Positions 55,101-63,694 of a stretch of DNA of 64,000 nt are shown here, piece after piece. A model generated the notes under the pieces. It searched no databases, had not been told where the DNA came from, and saw only the letters and a program-made list of their open reading frames with translations. The number at the start of each line of letters is the position of its first letter. Positions within the stretch are counted from its first letter, which is position 1. Location: positions 759,869-823,868 of the forward strand of contig NZ_JBCFBO010000001.1 of assembly GCF_038562635.1 (NCBI RefSeq), read 5' to 3'. This DNA is from Methanobacterium sp. GTDB lineage: Archaea; Methanobacteriota; Methanobacteria; Methanobacteriales; Methanobacteriaceae. A program made the position numbers and the translations under genes.

Positions 55101-56105
55101 ACAGCAGCTGCAGCCGGTACAAGTATAGTTAACACTGCAACATCACCAGGACAAATAGCTACCGCAACAGTTGTTGTTCCGGTAACTCCTGTGTCTAATG
55201 TGACACTAAACAAAACCGCAAGCAACCTTACACCTACTGTGGGTCAGCAGTTCAGTTACACTGTAACTGCAACTAACAACGGTCCAGGTACTGCTAACAA
55301 TGTTCAGGTAACTGATGTAATACCTGCTGGTTTAACCTTTAACAGTTACACTGCAAGCCAGGGTACTTACAACAGCGCCACAGGAATATGGACTGTCGGA
55401 ACACTCGCCAGCGGTGCTAGCGCAGTACTACAACTGTTTGTTACCCCTACAGCTTCTGTAGCAGGAACAACTGTAATTAACACTGCAACATCACCAGGAC
55501 AAATAGTCAACGCACCAGTAGTTGTATCTACAACTCCTGTGTCTAATGTGACACTAACCAAAACCGCAAGCAACCTTACACCTACCGTAGGTCAGCAGTT
55601 CAGTTATACCATAACTGTAAAGAATAATGGTTCAGGTACTGCCAACAATGTTCAGGTAACTGATGTAATACCTGCTGGTTTAACCTTTAACAGTTACACT
55701 GCAAGCCAGGGTACTTACAACAGCGCTACTGGAATATGGACTGTCGGAACACTCGCCAGCGGTGCTAGTGCGACATTACAACTGTTTGTTACCCCTACAG
55801 CTTCTGTAGCTGGTAAAAACATAGTTAACACTGCAACAATACCCGGTCAAAATGCTAGTGTAACTGTACATGTACGTCCAAATAAGGTAGTGATAATCCA
55901 CATAACCAAGGTAATAATATCAAAAGTAGTAAATGTTCACGCAGCATCAATGTACAATCGAAATCATGGAATATCATCAAATTCAAATAATAACGCCCAA
56001 AACCAAAAAGTTCCAATGCAGTCTGCTGGTGTTCCTATAATGCCTTTACTGTTAAGTGTACTGCTGGTGATAACCGGTTTTGCAAATAACACAAGAAAAA
56101 AATAA
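52119..56105 (+). CDS. Large adhesin-like surface protein with Pmp-type repeats and six DUF11 domains
   Basis: 1,328 residues from ATG 52119, behind a perfect AAAGGAGGTG; a GTG at 52020 inside the upstream duplicate is in frame and would add 33 residues. After a basic start comes a signal peptide (MVPLLLLSLVLVFSFAVSDVAAA), a Ser/Asn-rich linker, and a beta-helix region of NGGAIYNNGTLTVNNSTF-like repeats (about residues 195-540). Six DUF11 domains follow, the last five encoded by 348-bp units, then a tail ending MPLLLSVLLVITGF-ANNTRKK, a membrane anchor. Such proteins are exported by Sec and displayed on the pseudomurein wall, probably for adhesion. Confidence 0.93.
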   Translation: MKKQTITKKDNFKSINGHNKAKVMVPLLLLSLVLVFSFAVSDVAAAQGTSNNTAVTSNNLTEVNSSLEDSNTAVQSTSDINTSNSNKSSNSSNSNNLSNSSNSGINQTSKDPQIYNGGVPVARGGNPPGYVYPTIAAAITDAQSGDTIMLEDGATFQEHGLVVNKNLNFDVFNNGHATIDGQNLGTVFIIGNGTTVNMQNLIIINGNGMNGGAIYNNGTLTVNNSTFANNTATQNGGAIYNDGTLNYVSTTRTSETVTNNGGNLTVNNSTFTNNSAQNGGAIYNAGTINISTSTTLTDYTITQNGGVLNVNNSTFLNNTATQNGGAIANDATFNVVGFSTLTRAVVTQNGGTATISGSTFIGNRANNGGAISNLATLNTAQSTLTGTATTGTTALNSGTVTVTNSVIIGNTATQNGGAIYNGARTSVSASTFTDYTINNDATITARFNTIAGNSALAGGAIYNDATSTVTTSTLTRTTLNNDATATTTDNVLVGNNATTGRDIVNNVETTQNGNVITVSFINNTGTVDARRNWWGVGTGPSPGDAVQIGIGTLDTSGFLNYTMGITITASNSAPNVGQPFTYTITVTNNGPDTATDVQVADGIPAGLTFNGYAASQGTYNNATEIWNVGPLASGASAVLQLTVTPTASLAGMNVTKNATLINTNQTTNVTVSIPAAVSNVTITKTASNSLPNVGQQFSYTVTATNNGPGTANNVQVTDVIPAGLTFNSYTASQGTYNSATGIWTVGTLASGASAVLQLFVTPTAAASGTTIVNTASTSGQNASATVVVPTTPVSNVTLTKTASNLTPAVGQQFSYTVTATNNGPGTANNVQVTDVIPAGLTFNSYTASQGTYNSATGIWTVGTLASGASAVLQLFVTPTAAAAGTSIVNTATSPGQIATATVVVPVTPVSNVTLTKTASNLAPAVGQQFSYTVTATNNGPGTANNVQVTDVIPAGLTFNSYTASQGTYNSATGIWTVGTLASGASAVLQLFVTPTAAAAGTSIVNTATSPGQIATATVVVPVTPVSNVTLNKTASNLTPTVGQQFSYTVTATNNGPGTANNVQVTDVIPAGLTFNSYTASQGTYNSATGIWTVGTLASGASAVLQLFVTPTASVAGTTVINTATSPGQIVNAPVVVSTTPVSNVTLTKTASNLTPTVGQQFSYTITVKNNGSGTANNVQVTDVIPAGLTFNSYTASQGTYNSATGIWTVGTLASGASATLQLFVTPTASVAGKNIVNTATIPGQNASVTVHVRPNKVVIIHITKVIISKVVNVHAASMYNRNHGISSNSNNNAQNQKVPMQSAGVPIMPLLLSVLLVITGFANNTRKK
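54147..55886 (+). repeat. Five 348-bp tandem DUF11-coding units
   Basis: The junction GT-TCTAATGTGAC recurs at 54147, 54495, 54843, 55191 and 55539, exactly 348 bp apart. The middle parts (TNNGPGTANNVQVTDVIPAG and SQGTYNSATGIWTVGTLASG) are almost identical between units, while the ends differ more. This points to recent amplification or gene conversion. Confidence 0.9.
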
Positions 56106-56109
56106 AATA

Positions 56110-56153
56110 GGAAATAGTAAATGTGACAAAATCTATTTCCATCCTTTTTTTAT
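56110..56153 (+). terminator. Terminator of the adhesin gene
   Basis: GGAAATAG (56110-56117) and CTATTTCC (56133-56140) around a 15-nt loop, followed by CCTTTTTTTATCTTTTTT. Confidence 0.75.
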
Positions 56154-56396
56154 CTTTTTTTATTATATTGATTTATATCTCATTCTTTTGTTACTACGAC
56201 CAAATATGTCATCAAACATCATGTAATGTTTCTTGGAGCTGATTCTAATTATCTACTTACATATTGAGCACATTCAACTAGAGTAAATTTATTGTAATGC
56301 TTAGGTAAAACCAATATTTTTTGTAATAATTTATACTTGTTATTCAAATAATATGCACTATAATTCCATTTTCCCAACTTAAGGAGTCACAAAGAT

Positions 56397-56410
56397 TTGA
56401 GTATACTCAA
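56397..56410. promoter_or_regulatory. 14-bp perfect palindrome upstream of cbiM
   Basis: TTGAGTATACTCAA, about 320 nt before cbiM. It could be a regulator site, but the distance is large. No cobalamin riboswitch pattern was seen in 56154-56727, and nothing else is recognised there. Confidence 0.35.
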
Positions 56411-56727
56411 CAATTTTTAACTAGTACAATTGCATATCTTCAAACAGTTAATATCTACATATCTACTTTATTCCAGTTTTGGAACTACTTTCATTTGTTA
56501 TATATTTTAATTTGGATTAGAGAGATCCTTACAAATTCAATTTTATTTTAATTTTTATCAATTATTATGGAAATACTTAAATAGTTTTCTTTACACTATA
56601 AAATTTAAGAAAAAGTGACTCTATTTACCCTTTATATATTATAATACTAATCTTGTTCAGAATATATCGATATTCATGTTAAAGGGGAGTTTTTGAGGCA
56701 TTTGCAAAAAGTAAAGGAGACTTTAAC

Positions 56728-57426
56728 ATGCACATAATGGAAGGGTTTTTACCGTGGCAGTGGTGCCTGTTCTGGTACATCATCGCGTTACCAGTGGTTG
56801 CTTACGGTGTAATTCAGATTAAGAAGGTTACAGAGGAACACCCAGAGTCCAAGCCGCTGCTTGCAATTACAGGAGCATTTATATTTATATTATCATCTTT
56901 AAAGCTGCCTTCAGTTACTGGAAGTACTTCCCACCCTACAGGAAATGGTTTAGGTGCTGTACTTTTCGGGCCAGCAGCAGTAAGCGTTTTGGGTGCAATT
57001 GTACTTATATTTCAAGCACTGCTTCTTGCACACGGAGGAATAACCACTTTAGGAGCTAATATCGTTTCCATGGGTATTGTAGGTCCATTTGCAGCGTGGT
57101 TGGTTTACAAAGGTGTTCAAAAAGTTGGCTGGTCTCCATCTGTAGGGATATTTTTAGCTGCAGTTATCGGCGACTGGTTGACCTATGTAACCACTGCAGT
57201 ACAACTTTCGCTGGCATTTCCAGTGCCCACATTCGAGTCAGCGTTTGTAAAATTCATAATAATATACGCCTACACTCAGGTACCGCTTGCAATAGCTGAA
57301 GGGCTTTTAACTGTAGTTATATTTGACTACATCCTAAAACTTAGACCTGACATACTAAGGACCCTAAAAGTTATAGGGCCCGCTAAAACAGAAGAAACTG
57401 TAGAAAGATCACCAGAGGTGGCCTGA
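56728..57426 (+). CDS. cbiM: Cobalt ECF transporter substrate-binding component CbiM
   Basis: 232 residues. MHIMEGFLPWQW is the CbiM N-terminus, whose His2 takes part in cobalt coordination. LPSVTGSTSHPTGNGLGA, with the conserved His, and LLLAHGGITTLGANIVSMG are further family motifs. About seven membrane helices. First gene of a cbiM-cbiN-cbiQ-cbiO operon that imports Co2+ for cobamide synthesis, needed by the methyltransferases of methanogenesis. The stop overlaps cbiN by one base. Confidence 0.97.
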   Translation: MHIMEGFLPWQWCLFWYIIALPVVAYGVIQIKKVTEEHPESKPLLAITGAFIFILSSLKLPSVTGSTSHPTGNGLGAVLFGPAAVSVLGAIVLIFQALLLAHGGITTLGANIVSMGIVGPFAAWLVYKGVQKVGWSPSVGIFLAAVIGDWLTYVTTAVQLSLAFPVPTFESAFVKFIIIYAYTQVPLAIAEGLLTVVIFDYILKLRPDILRTLKVIGPAKTEETVERSPEVA

Positions 57427-57779
57427 TGGTAGATAAAAAACCTGTTGCCCTACTGCTTTTAGCCGTTGTAATTGTAGCCGTTCCATTTGCACTTTACAAC
57501 GGCAAAGGAGAAGATCAAGGTTATTTTACAGGTTCTGATGATCAAGGAAGCCAGGCTATAGAAGCCACAGGTTATCAGCCGTGGTTTAGTTCCATATGGG
57601 AACCGCCGAGTGGCGAGATAGAAAGTCTCCTGTTTGCAGTACAGGCTGCTATTGGTGCGCTTATAATAGGATACGTTTTAGGGTACTACAAAGGCAGGGC
57701 AAAAACAAGAAAAGAAGAACTGGACAAGCAACTTGCAGCAAATGAGCAGGATAAAGTTGAATTAAATAAAAATAAATGA
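57426..57779 (+). CDS. cbiN: Cobalt transport protein CbiN
   Basis: 117 residues with two membrane helices (about 8-27 and 75-95) and an exterior loop containing GSDDQGSQAIEATGYQPWFSS, the CbiN signature. It joins CbiM for substrate loading. The start shares one base with the cbiM stop. The Lys/Glu-rich tail (about 98-117) is cytoplasmic. Confidence 0.95.
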   Translation: MVDKKPVALLLLAVVIVAVPFALYNGKGEDQGYFTGSDDQGSQAIEATGYQPWFSSIWEPPSGEIESLLFAVQAAIGALIIGYVLGYYKGRAKTRKEELDKQLAANEQDKVELNKNK

Positions 57780-57797
57780 TAAATTCTTGGTGAGAAT

Positions 57798-58577
57798 ATG
57801 TTTGAACACACTTTAGATGATTATGCTCATTCCAACAACATTAAAAATGTGAATGAATATTTTAAAGTATTGTTTGCAATTTTAACCATGTTAGTGAGCC
57901 TTATATCCACTTCACCAGTTATACCCCTTACCATATTTGTTCTGGTAACTTTTTTAATTATATTTAAGGCTAAAATCCCTGCCAAATTTTATTTGAAGTT
58001 CATTACAGTCCCATTTTCATTTGCGTTTATAACATTTGTTTTTATGGCTATATTCTTTGGAACAGGTGCGGCAATTCTAAACTTAGGAATATTTAACCTT
58101 GCGGTAACTGCAGATGGTTTTAACCTGGGGTTCCTTACCATGGCAAGGATCATGGGTGGTTTTTCCTGTCTGGCATTTCTGGCACTTACAACTCCCATGA
58201 ATGAAATTTTTTCGATACTGGAAGATATTAAAATTCCACAGATCGTGGTGGAAATTGCCATGCTTATGTATCGGTATATCTTTGTGTTTTTAGATGAAGC
58301 AATTAACATGTACCACTCCCAGGAAACCAGACTGGGATATTCCGGCCTCAAAAAGACTTATAAATCTATGGGAATGCTTGCAAGCAATCTCTTTATAAGG
58401 ACATGGTTGCGCGGTGAACAAATTTATATAACAATGGAGTCAAGATGTTATGGAGGATCTATTAAAACCTTCAAAAGCCGGAAAGATATAGGAACTAAAA
58501 ATATTCTTTTACTATTATCCTTTGAATCCTTCCTTTTGCTTGGAACTTATTTAACATGGGGTTTAAAAATTATATAA
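57798..58577 (+). CDS. cbiQ: Cobalt ECF transporter transmembrane component CbiQ
   Basis: 259 residues, about five membrane helices. MARIMGGFSCLAFLALTTP and the coupling motifs ETRLGY and ESRCYGG (A-R-G-like, here SRC) contact the ATPase. It links CbiM to CbiO. Starts 18 nt after cbiN. Confidence 0.95.
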   Translation: MFEHTLDDYAHSNNIKNVNEYFKVLFAILTMLVSLISTSPVIPLTIFVLVTFLIIFKAKIPAKFYLKFITVPFSFAFITFVFMAIFFGTGAAILNLGIFNLAVTADGFNLGFLTMARIMGGFSCLAFLALTTPMNEIFSILEDIKIPQIVVEIAMLMYRYIFVFLDEAINMYHSQETRLGYSGLKKTYKSMGMLASNLFIRTWLRGEQIYITMESRCYGGSIKTFKSRKDIGTKNILLLLSFESFLLLGTYLTWGLKII

Positions 58578-58625
58578 ACCTGACAGCTTTTATTAATTAA
58601 ATACAGAATTTCCATTTTAGGTGAA

Positions 58626-59468
58626 ATGATGAATATAATTGAAACAAAAGATATCGCATACAGCTATCCAGATGGCACAAAGGCCCTTGAAAAAGTCAAT
58701 TTTAAAGCGGAAGAGGGTAAAATCATTGCACTACTTGGACCAAATGGTGCAGGGAAATCAACATTATTTTTACATTTTAACGGGATTTTAAGACCCACCT
58801 CAGGAAAGGTGCTCTTAAAGGGTGAAGAAATAAAATATGATAAGAAAGCTTTGATGCATGTAAGACAGAACGTGGGGATAGTATTTCAAAATCCTGATGA
58901 TCAGCTGTTTGCCCCAACGGTAGTGGAAGATGTAGCTTTCGGACCCATGAATCTTGGTTTATCCAAGGAAGAAGTGGAAAAACGGGTTGATGAATCATTA
59001 AAACGTGTGGGAATGGAAGAATTTAAAAAGAAAGCACCCCATCACTTGAGCGGAGGCCAAAAAAAGAGGGTTGCAATTGCAGGGATACTTGCCATGAATC
59101 CCAGAATAATGGTGCTTGACGAGCCAACATCCGGCCTTGATCCCAAGGGGGCCTCCCAAATACTTAAAATATTATACGAATTAAACAAAGAGGGGATGAC
59201 AATAATTATATCAACTCATGATGTTGATTTAGTACCGCTCTATGCATACAGCGTATATATAATAAGTAAAGGAAAAATTATAAAAGAAGGAAATCCCCAA
59301 GAAGTATTTGGAGATGTTAAAACCATAAGGGAGGCTAATTTAAGACTTCCAAGAATTGCACATCTTATGGAAATACTGGAAAAGGAAGATAAATTACCCT
59401 TTGATAAACCATATCCCCTTACTATAGGCGAAGCAAGAAAAAAATTAAAGGATCATTTTGAGGATTAA
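58626..59468 (+). CDS. cbiO: Cobalt ECF transporter ATPase CbiO
   Basis: 280 residues. Walker A GPNGAGKST at 38-46, Q-loop VFQNPDDQLFAPTV, signature LSGGQKKRVAIAG, Walker B MVLDEPTSGLDP and the switch His in STHDVD are all intact. ATP hydrolysis drives the CbiMNQO complex. GGTGAA precedes tandem ATG codons at 58626 and 58629. Confidence 0.97.
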   Translation: MMNIIETKDIAYSYPDGTKALEKVNFKAEEGKIIALLGPNGAGKSTLFLHFNGILRPTSGKVLLKGEEIKYDKKALMHVRQNVGIVFQNPDDQLFAPTVVEDVAFGPMNLGLSKEEVEKRVDESLKRVGMEEFKKKAPHHLSGGQKKRVAIAGILAMNPRIMVLDEPTSGLDPKGASQILKILYELNKEGMTIIISTHDVDLVPLYAYSVYIISKGKIIKEGNPQEVFGDVKTIREANLRLPRIAHLMEILEKEDKLPFDKPYPLTIGEARKKLKDHFED

Positions 59469-59484
59469 GTAATGTGGTGATAAA

Positions 59485-59943
59485 ATGAAAGTAGGAATTT
59501 GCGATACCACTTTTGCACGGGTTGATATGGGTGCTCATGCAATAGACGAAATTAAACAACACGTCGGGAATATAACATTCATAAGACGTACAGTACCTGG
59601 AATTAAAGATTTACCAGTTGCATCAAAAAAATTAATAGAAGAAGAAGGCTGTGAAATTGTGATGGCTCTTGGAATGCCCGGTCCTGAAGAAAAAGATAAA
59701 GTTTGTGCCCATGAAGCGTCGACTGGCCTTATACAAGCCCAGCTCATGACAAATACACATATACTTGAAGTTTTTGTGCATGAAGATGAAGGAGAAAGTC
59801 CAAAGGACTTGAAACAGCTCGCTGAAAACAGGGCACGTGAACATGCACAGAATCTAGTTAAAATGATGTTTAAAAGAGATGCAATGCAAAAAGAGGCAGG
59901 AATGGGTATGAGAGAAGGCCGCCCAGATGTTGGGCCTGTTTAA
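59485..59943 (+). CDS. ribC: Riboflavin synthase, archaeal type
   Basis: 152 residues. The archaeal enzyme is related to lumazine synthase rather than to bacterial riboflavin synthase and dismutates 6,7-dimethyl-8-ribityllumazine. MKVGICDTTFARVDMGAHAID, RRTVPGIKDLPVASKKL and ALGMPGPEEKDKVCAHEASTG are strong matches. It starts 16 nt after cbiO in the same operon; the cbiO-ribC adjacency also occurs in Methanothermobacter as I recall. Confidence 0.96.
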   Translation: MKVGICDTTFARVDMGAHAIDEIKQHVGNITFIRRTVPGIKDLPVASKKLIEEEGCEIVMALGMPGPEEKDKVCAHEASTGLIQAQLMTNTHILEVFVHEDEGESPKDLKQLAENRAREHAQNLVKMMFKRDAMQKEAGMGMREGRPDVGPV

Positions 59944-60262
59944 ATTTGTTTTTGATCAACTTTTAAAATTAAAGATTTTTGAGCATGTGAAAATCGGAGA
60001 TTTTTCGGGCCACGAATCTACGATTCGCCGGTTGACTGCAGATATTGTACCTATTTATTGTTTTATATTGACTCAACTAGGGCCTGTTTAAGGTCCAAAT
60101 TACCATTAAAATTTTAAAAATACTGTTTATTTTATTAATTTCTTTAATCAAATAGTTTAGTCAATTTAAAGTATTGATAATTCGTTTTATAAAAATAGTA
60201 ATAACTTCTTAAGATAATGACATAACTAAGTTTTTATATGTTAAAATCTAAAAGCTGACTAA
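59944..60262. repeat. Spacer with hairpin-cassette array L4
   Basis: AAAATC-GGA-GATTTT (59990-60004) and CGAATC-TAC-GATTCG (60013-60027), preceded by an AAAATT/GATTTT pair. The 15-mer AAAATCGGAGATTTT is identical to one unit of array L5. The rest of the spacer is AT-rich and should hold the kinase promoter. Confidence 0.75.
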
Positions 60263-63200
60263 ATGAAAAACGCTAAAATTCTCGTCATTGGAGATGAAAA
60301 TAGCGCAAAGATAAGTATAAAGTCTAAGCTCGAAGATTTAAGTTATACAGTTCTTGCTATTGAATCACATGGTATAAAATCTGTGAAAAATTCCGGAGAA
60401 CTGAAACCTGATTTAATTTTAATTGATATTAATCAAAGTGGAAATTACATAGAGACCTCCAAAATAAGGAAGTACTTTAATAATCCCATAATATATTTAG
60501 CAGATTATTCTGACAGCCAGTTACTCGAGAAAGCAGAATTAAATCCGCCTGTTTATATTATAAGAAAACAATTTAGCGACATTGAACTTAAAAGCACCAT
60601 AGAAACTGCTCTTTACAACGATTTAAAATTAAAAGAGGGTACCAAAAATTTAAATGCTTTTTTAAATGCTGTCAATGAACCAGCATTTCTAATAGATTTG
60701 AAAGGGAATATACTTTTTACAAATGAATACACTAAAAAAACTTTAGGTAAAGTTGTTGACTCCAATATTTACGAACTTTTACCGCACCATATAGCTGCAT
60801 ACAGAAAAAAGTACGTTGAAAATGCCATTAAGGCTAAAAAAGTTACTTATTTTGAAGATGAACGCTACGGTAAAAGTTATGAATACCGAATTTATCCAAT
60901 TTTAGATGAAAAAGATGAAGTATCAAAATTATCAGTTATAGGACTGGATGTTACTGAGCGTAAACTAGTTGAGAATACATTAAAAGAAAGTGAAGAAAAG
61001 TATCGTTCAATTTTTGAAAATAGTACAGATGCCATATTCCTTACACGCCCGGACGGCACTATTTTAGATGTTAATCCTGCTGCAGAAGAAATGTATGGAT
61101 ACACCAAGGATGAACTACGTAAATTAGGCAGATCAAGTATTGTTGATAAAGAGGATCCCCGATTACATGCATCCATAAATGAAAGGAGCATTACTGGTAA
61201 ATTTAAAAGTGAATTTAACTCCCTAAAAAAGGATGGAACAAAATTTCTCACAGATGTTACTGGCAAATTATTTACCGATAGTAACGGGAATAACAAAGGA
61301 ATTATAATAGCAAGGGATATTACTGAACGTAAAAAGATAGAGAATGAATTAAAAGAGAATCAACGTACTTTTGAAACTTTAGTAAGTAATTTACCGGGAG
61401 TTGCCTACAGGTGCATGAATGATCCTAACTGGACAATGGAATTTGTAAGTGAGGGTTGTTTAGAATTAACAGGATATCAGCCAGAAGACATCATTATGAA
61501 TAAAAACGTTTCTTATGAAGATTTAATACATATCGATGACCGGCAACTTGTCTGGAGTACAATTCAAAAAGCTTTAAAAGAAAACAAACCATTTAAACTT
61601 ATTTACAGGATAATCACTGCAGATTTAAAGGAAAAATACGTCTGGGAACAGGGTAGAGGTATCTATTCTGGTGAAGGAAAATTAATTGCTTTGGAAGGAT
61701 TTATAACAGATATTACTAAACGCAAGAAAGCAGAAAAAGCGCTCCAGAAGTCAGAATTATATTACAGAACTATTTTTGAAAATACTGGGACTGCAACATT
61801 AATAGCTGGAGAAGACACTGTTATTTCCCTTGCAAATACGGAATGTGAAAAACTTTCAGGATACTCAAAAGAAGAAATAGAAGGTAAAAAAAGCTGGATA
61901 GATTTTGTTGTAGAAGAAGATATGCAACGGTTATTAAACTACCATAATATAAGGGAAAATGACCCTATCCTGGCTCCAAAAAACTATGAACTTAAGTTAC
62001 AAAATAAGCAGGGTGCCATCAGGGATGTCCATGTAACTATTGAATTAATCCCATATACAAGAAATCGAGTAATTTCTCTTTTAGATATTACAGATAAGAA
62101 AAGATCAAGAAAAGCACTTAGAGAAAATGAGAAGAAATACCGTCAGTTAGTGGAAAATGCCCATGAAGGTATCTGGTCAGTTGATGCCGAAGGCAATACC
62201 CTCTTTGTAAATCCACGAATGGCAGATATGCTGGGCTATACTGTAGATGAAATGTTAAAGATGCATTTATTATCTTTTATGGATAAAAAAAATGAAAAAA
62301 TTGTTAAATCACATGTGAAAAACTACAATGACATTGCTGAAGGACTATACGAATTTAAATTTATTAAAAAAGACGGGAAAAAAATCCATGTAAATATAGA
62401 TGTCACACAAGTCCATGATGACCACGGCAATTATATAGAATCCTTAGCATTAATATCAGACATCACCGAACGCAGGAAAGCTGAAGAAAAACTTAGATTA
62501 GCAAGTAAATATAACCGTAGCCTAATTGAAGCAAGTTTAGACCCTCTTGTGACTATTGGTTCTGATGGAAAAATAACTGACGTAAATAACTCTACAGAAC
62601 TTATAACCGGTTACGCTCGAGAACAGCTCATAGGGACTGATTTTTCAGACTACTTTACCGAACCTGAAAAAGCCAGAAAGGGATATCAACAAGTTTTTCA
62701 GGAAGGATTAGTGCGTGATTACCCATTAAAAATTAAAAATAATGCAGGTTTTACAACGCCGGTTTTATATAATGCTTCCGTTTATAAAGACGAATTAGGG
62801 AACGTTATAGGCGTATTTGCCGCTGCACGTGATATTACCCAGCTTAAAAAAGCCGAAGAAAATATAAAAGCGTCACTTGAAGAAAAAGAGATACTGCTTA
62901 GAGAAATTCACCACAGGGTTAAAAATAACCTGCAGATAATAAGCTCCCTTTTAAGTCTTCAAACAGGTTACACTAAGGACTATGAAACACGGAATGTCCT
63001 TGAAGAGAGTCAAAATCGCGTTAAATCTATGGCAATAGTCCATGAAAAACTTTACAGTTCAGAAAACCTTGTAAAAATAGATTTCAAAGATTATATTAAA
63101 GATCTAACAGATAGCCTGTTTTTAACCTATAAGATCAGCCCATATATGATAAAATTAAATAAAAATATTGATAATATTTTTTTAAATGTAAATACTGCAA

Positions 63201-63694
63201 TTCCATGCGGCCTCATAATAAATGAACTGGTAACAAACAGCCTAAAACATGCATTTCCGGTGGCCTCTGGCCACGGACCCGCAAATCATAGATTTGCAGA
63301 TCCTGCGAACGTAGTTCGCAGGTTTGAAGATAAAAACCGGGAAAAATGTAGTTTTCTCGGCCCCAAAATCGGAGATTTTGAGGGATTTTCAATTCCGGCT
63401 GGCTACGTTCGCGGACCAACAGATGAAAAATCTGCAGATCCCCAGACTGCAGGCCCTAATTCTAATGAAATACAGATTGAACTTAACCAATTAAAAAATA
63501 ATTTAGTATTAGTAGTCTCAGATAACGGTGTGGGCTTACCTGAAAATATAGATTTCACAAATACGGAATCATTAGGGCTACGTTTAGTAAATAACCTGGT
63601 TAGACAGGTCGATGGTACTATTGAACTAGACAAATCAGAAGGTACTAAATTTAAAATTACTTTTAAAGAATTGAAATATAAAAAAAGAATTTAA
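60263..63694 (+). CDS. Multi-PAS sensor histidine kinase (HisKA_2 type) with in-frame repeat insertion
   Basis: 1,143 residues, no membrane segment. Residues 1-120 are receiver-like: D11/E12 and D55 are kept, but the switch Thr is A80 and the Lys motif is RKQ (K102). Six PAS domains follow (about 128-245, 243-365, 368-495, 495-620, 620-745, 748-870), several ending DITERKKxE. The dimerisation helix has EIHHRVKNNLQIISSL with H883/H884, then the N box NELVTNSLKHAF (N992). The G1 box SDNGVGLP begins at about D1087. The 95-residue gap between N and G1 is far above the usual 30-35 because hairpin array L5 is inserted in frame after P999. Loss of ATPase activity is possible. Confidence 0.92.
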   Translation: MKNAKILVIGDENSAKISIKSKLEDLSYTVLAIESHGIKSVKNSGELKPDLILIDINQSGNYIETSKIRKYFNNPIIYLADYSDSQLLEKAELNPPVYIIRKQFSDIELKSTIETALYNDLKLKEGTKNLNAFLNAVNEPAFLIDLKGNILFTNEYTKKTLGKVVDSNIYELLPHHIAAYRKKYVENAIKAKKVTYFEDERYGKSYEYRIYPILDEKDEVSKLSVIGLDVTERKLVENTLKESEEKYRSIFENSTDAIFLTRPDGTILDVNPAAEEMYGYTKDELRKLGRSSIVDKEDPRLHASINERSITGKFKSEFNSLKKDGTKFLTDVTGKLFTDSNGNNKGIIIARDITERKKIENELKENQRTFETLVSNLPGVAYRCMNDPNWTMEFVSEGCLELTGYQPEDIIMNKNVSYEDLIHIDDRQLVWSTIQKALKENKPFKLIYRIITADLKEKYVWEQGRGIYSGEGKLIALEGFITDITKRKKAEKALQKSELYYRTIFENTGTATLIAGEDTVISLANTECEKLSGYSKEEIEGKKSWIDFVVEEDMQRLLNYHNIRENDPILAPKNYELKLQNKQGAIRDVHVTIELIPYTRNRVISLLDITDKKRSRKALRENEKKYRQLVENAHEGIWSVDAEGNTLFVNPRMADMLGYTVDEMLKMHLLSFMDKKNEKIVKSHVKNYNDIAEGLYEFKFIKKDGKKIHVNIDVTQVHDDHGNYIESLALISDITERRKAEEKLRLASKYNRSLIEASLDPLVTIGSDGKITDVNNSTELITGYAREQLIGTDFSDYFTEPEKARKGYQQVFQEGLVRDYPLKIKNNAGFTTPVLYNASVYKDELGNVIGVFAAARDITQLKKAEENIKASLEEKEILLREIHHRVKNNLQIISSLLSLQTGYTKDYETRNVLEESQNRVKSMAIVHEKLYSSENLVKIDFKDYIKDLTDSLFLTYKISPYMIKLNKNIDNIFLNVNTAIPCGLIINELVTNSLKHAFPVASGHGPANHRFADPANVVRRFEDKNREKCSFLGPKIGDFEGFSIPAGYVRGPTDEKSADPQTAGPNSNEIQIELNQLKNNLVLVVSDNGVGLPENIDFTNTESLGLRLVNNLVRQVDGTIELDKSEGTKFKITFKELKYKKRI
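63260..63455. repeat. Hairpin-cassette array L5, inside the kinase coding region
   Basis: GTGGCC-TCT-GGCCAC (63260-63274), GCAAATC-ATA-GATTTGC (63281-63297), CCTGCGAAC-GTA-GTTCGCAGG (63302-63322), CCGGGAAAA...TTTTCTCGG, CAAAATC-GGA-GATTTTG (63364-63380), and ATCTGCAGAT (63430-63439). The 33 nt at 63352-63384 align with 9968-10000 of L1 without gaps, with paired changes in the stem. The frame stays open throughout. Confidence 0.85.

Noticed and set aside
54323..55573. Minus-strand frames across the DUF11 repeats
   Set aside because: Antisense shadows of the repeated coding units with the same 348-bp period.
56154..56727. Cobalamin riboswitch upstream of cbiM
   Set aside because: No B12-box-like sequence or fold could be found in the leader.
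60337..60356. Match to the dispersed 20-bp motif inside the multi-PAS kinase
   Set aside because: Shares TAAGTTATACAGTT but lies in coding sequence and lacks the right half; probably chance.
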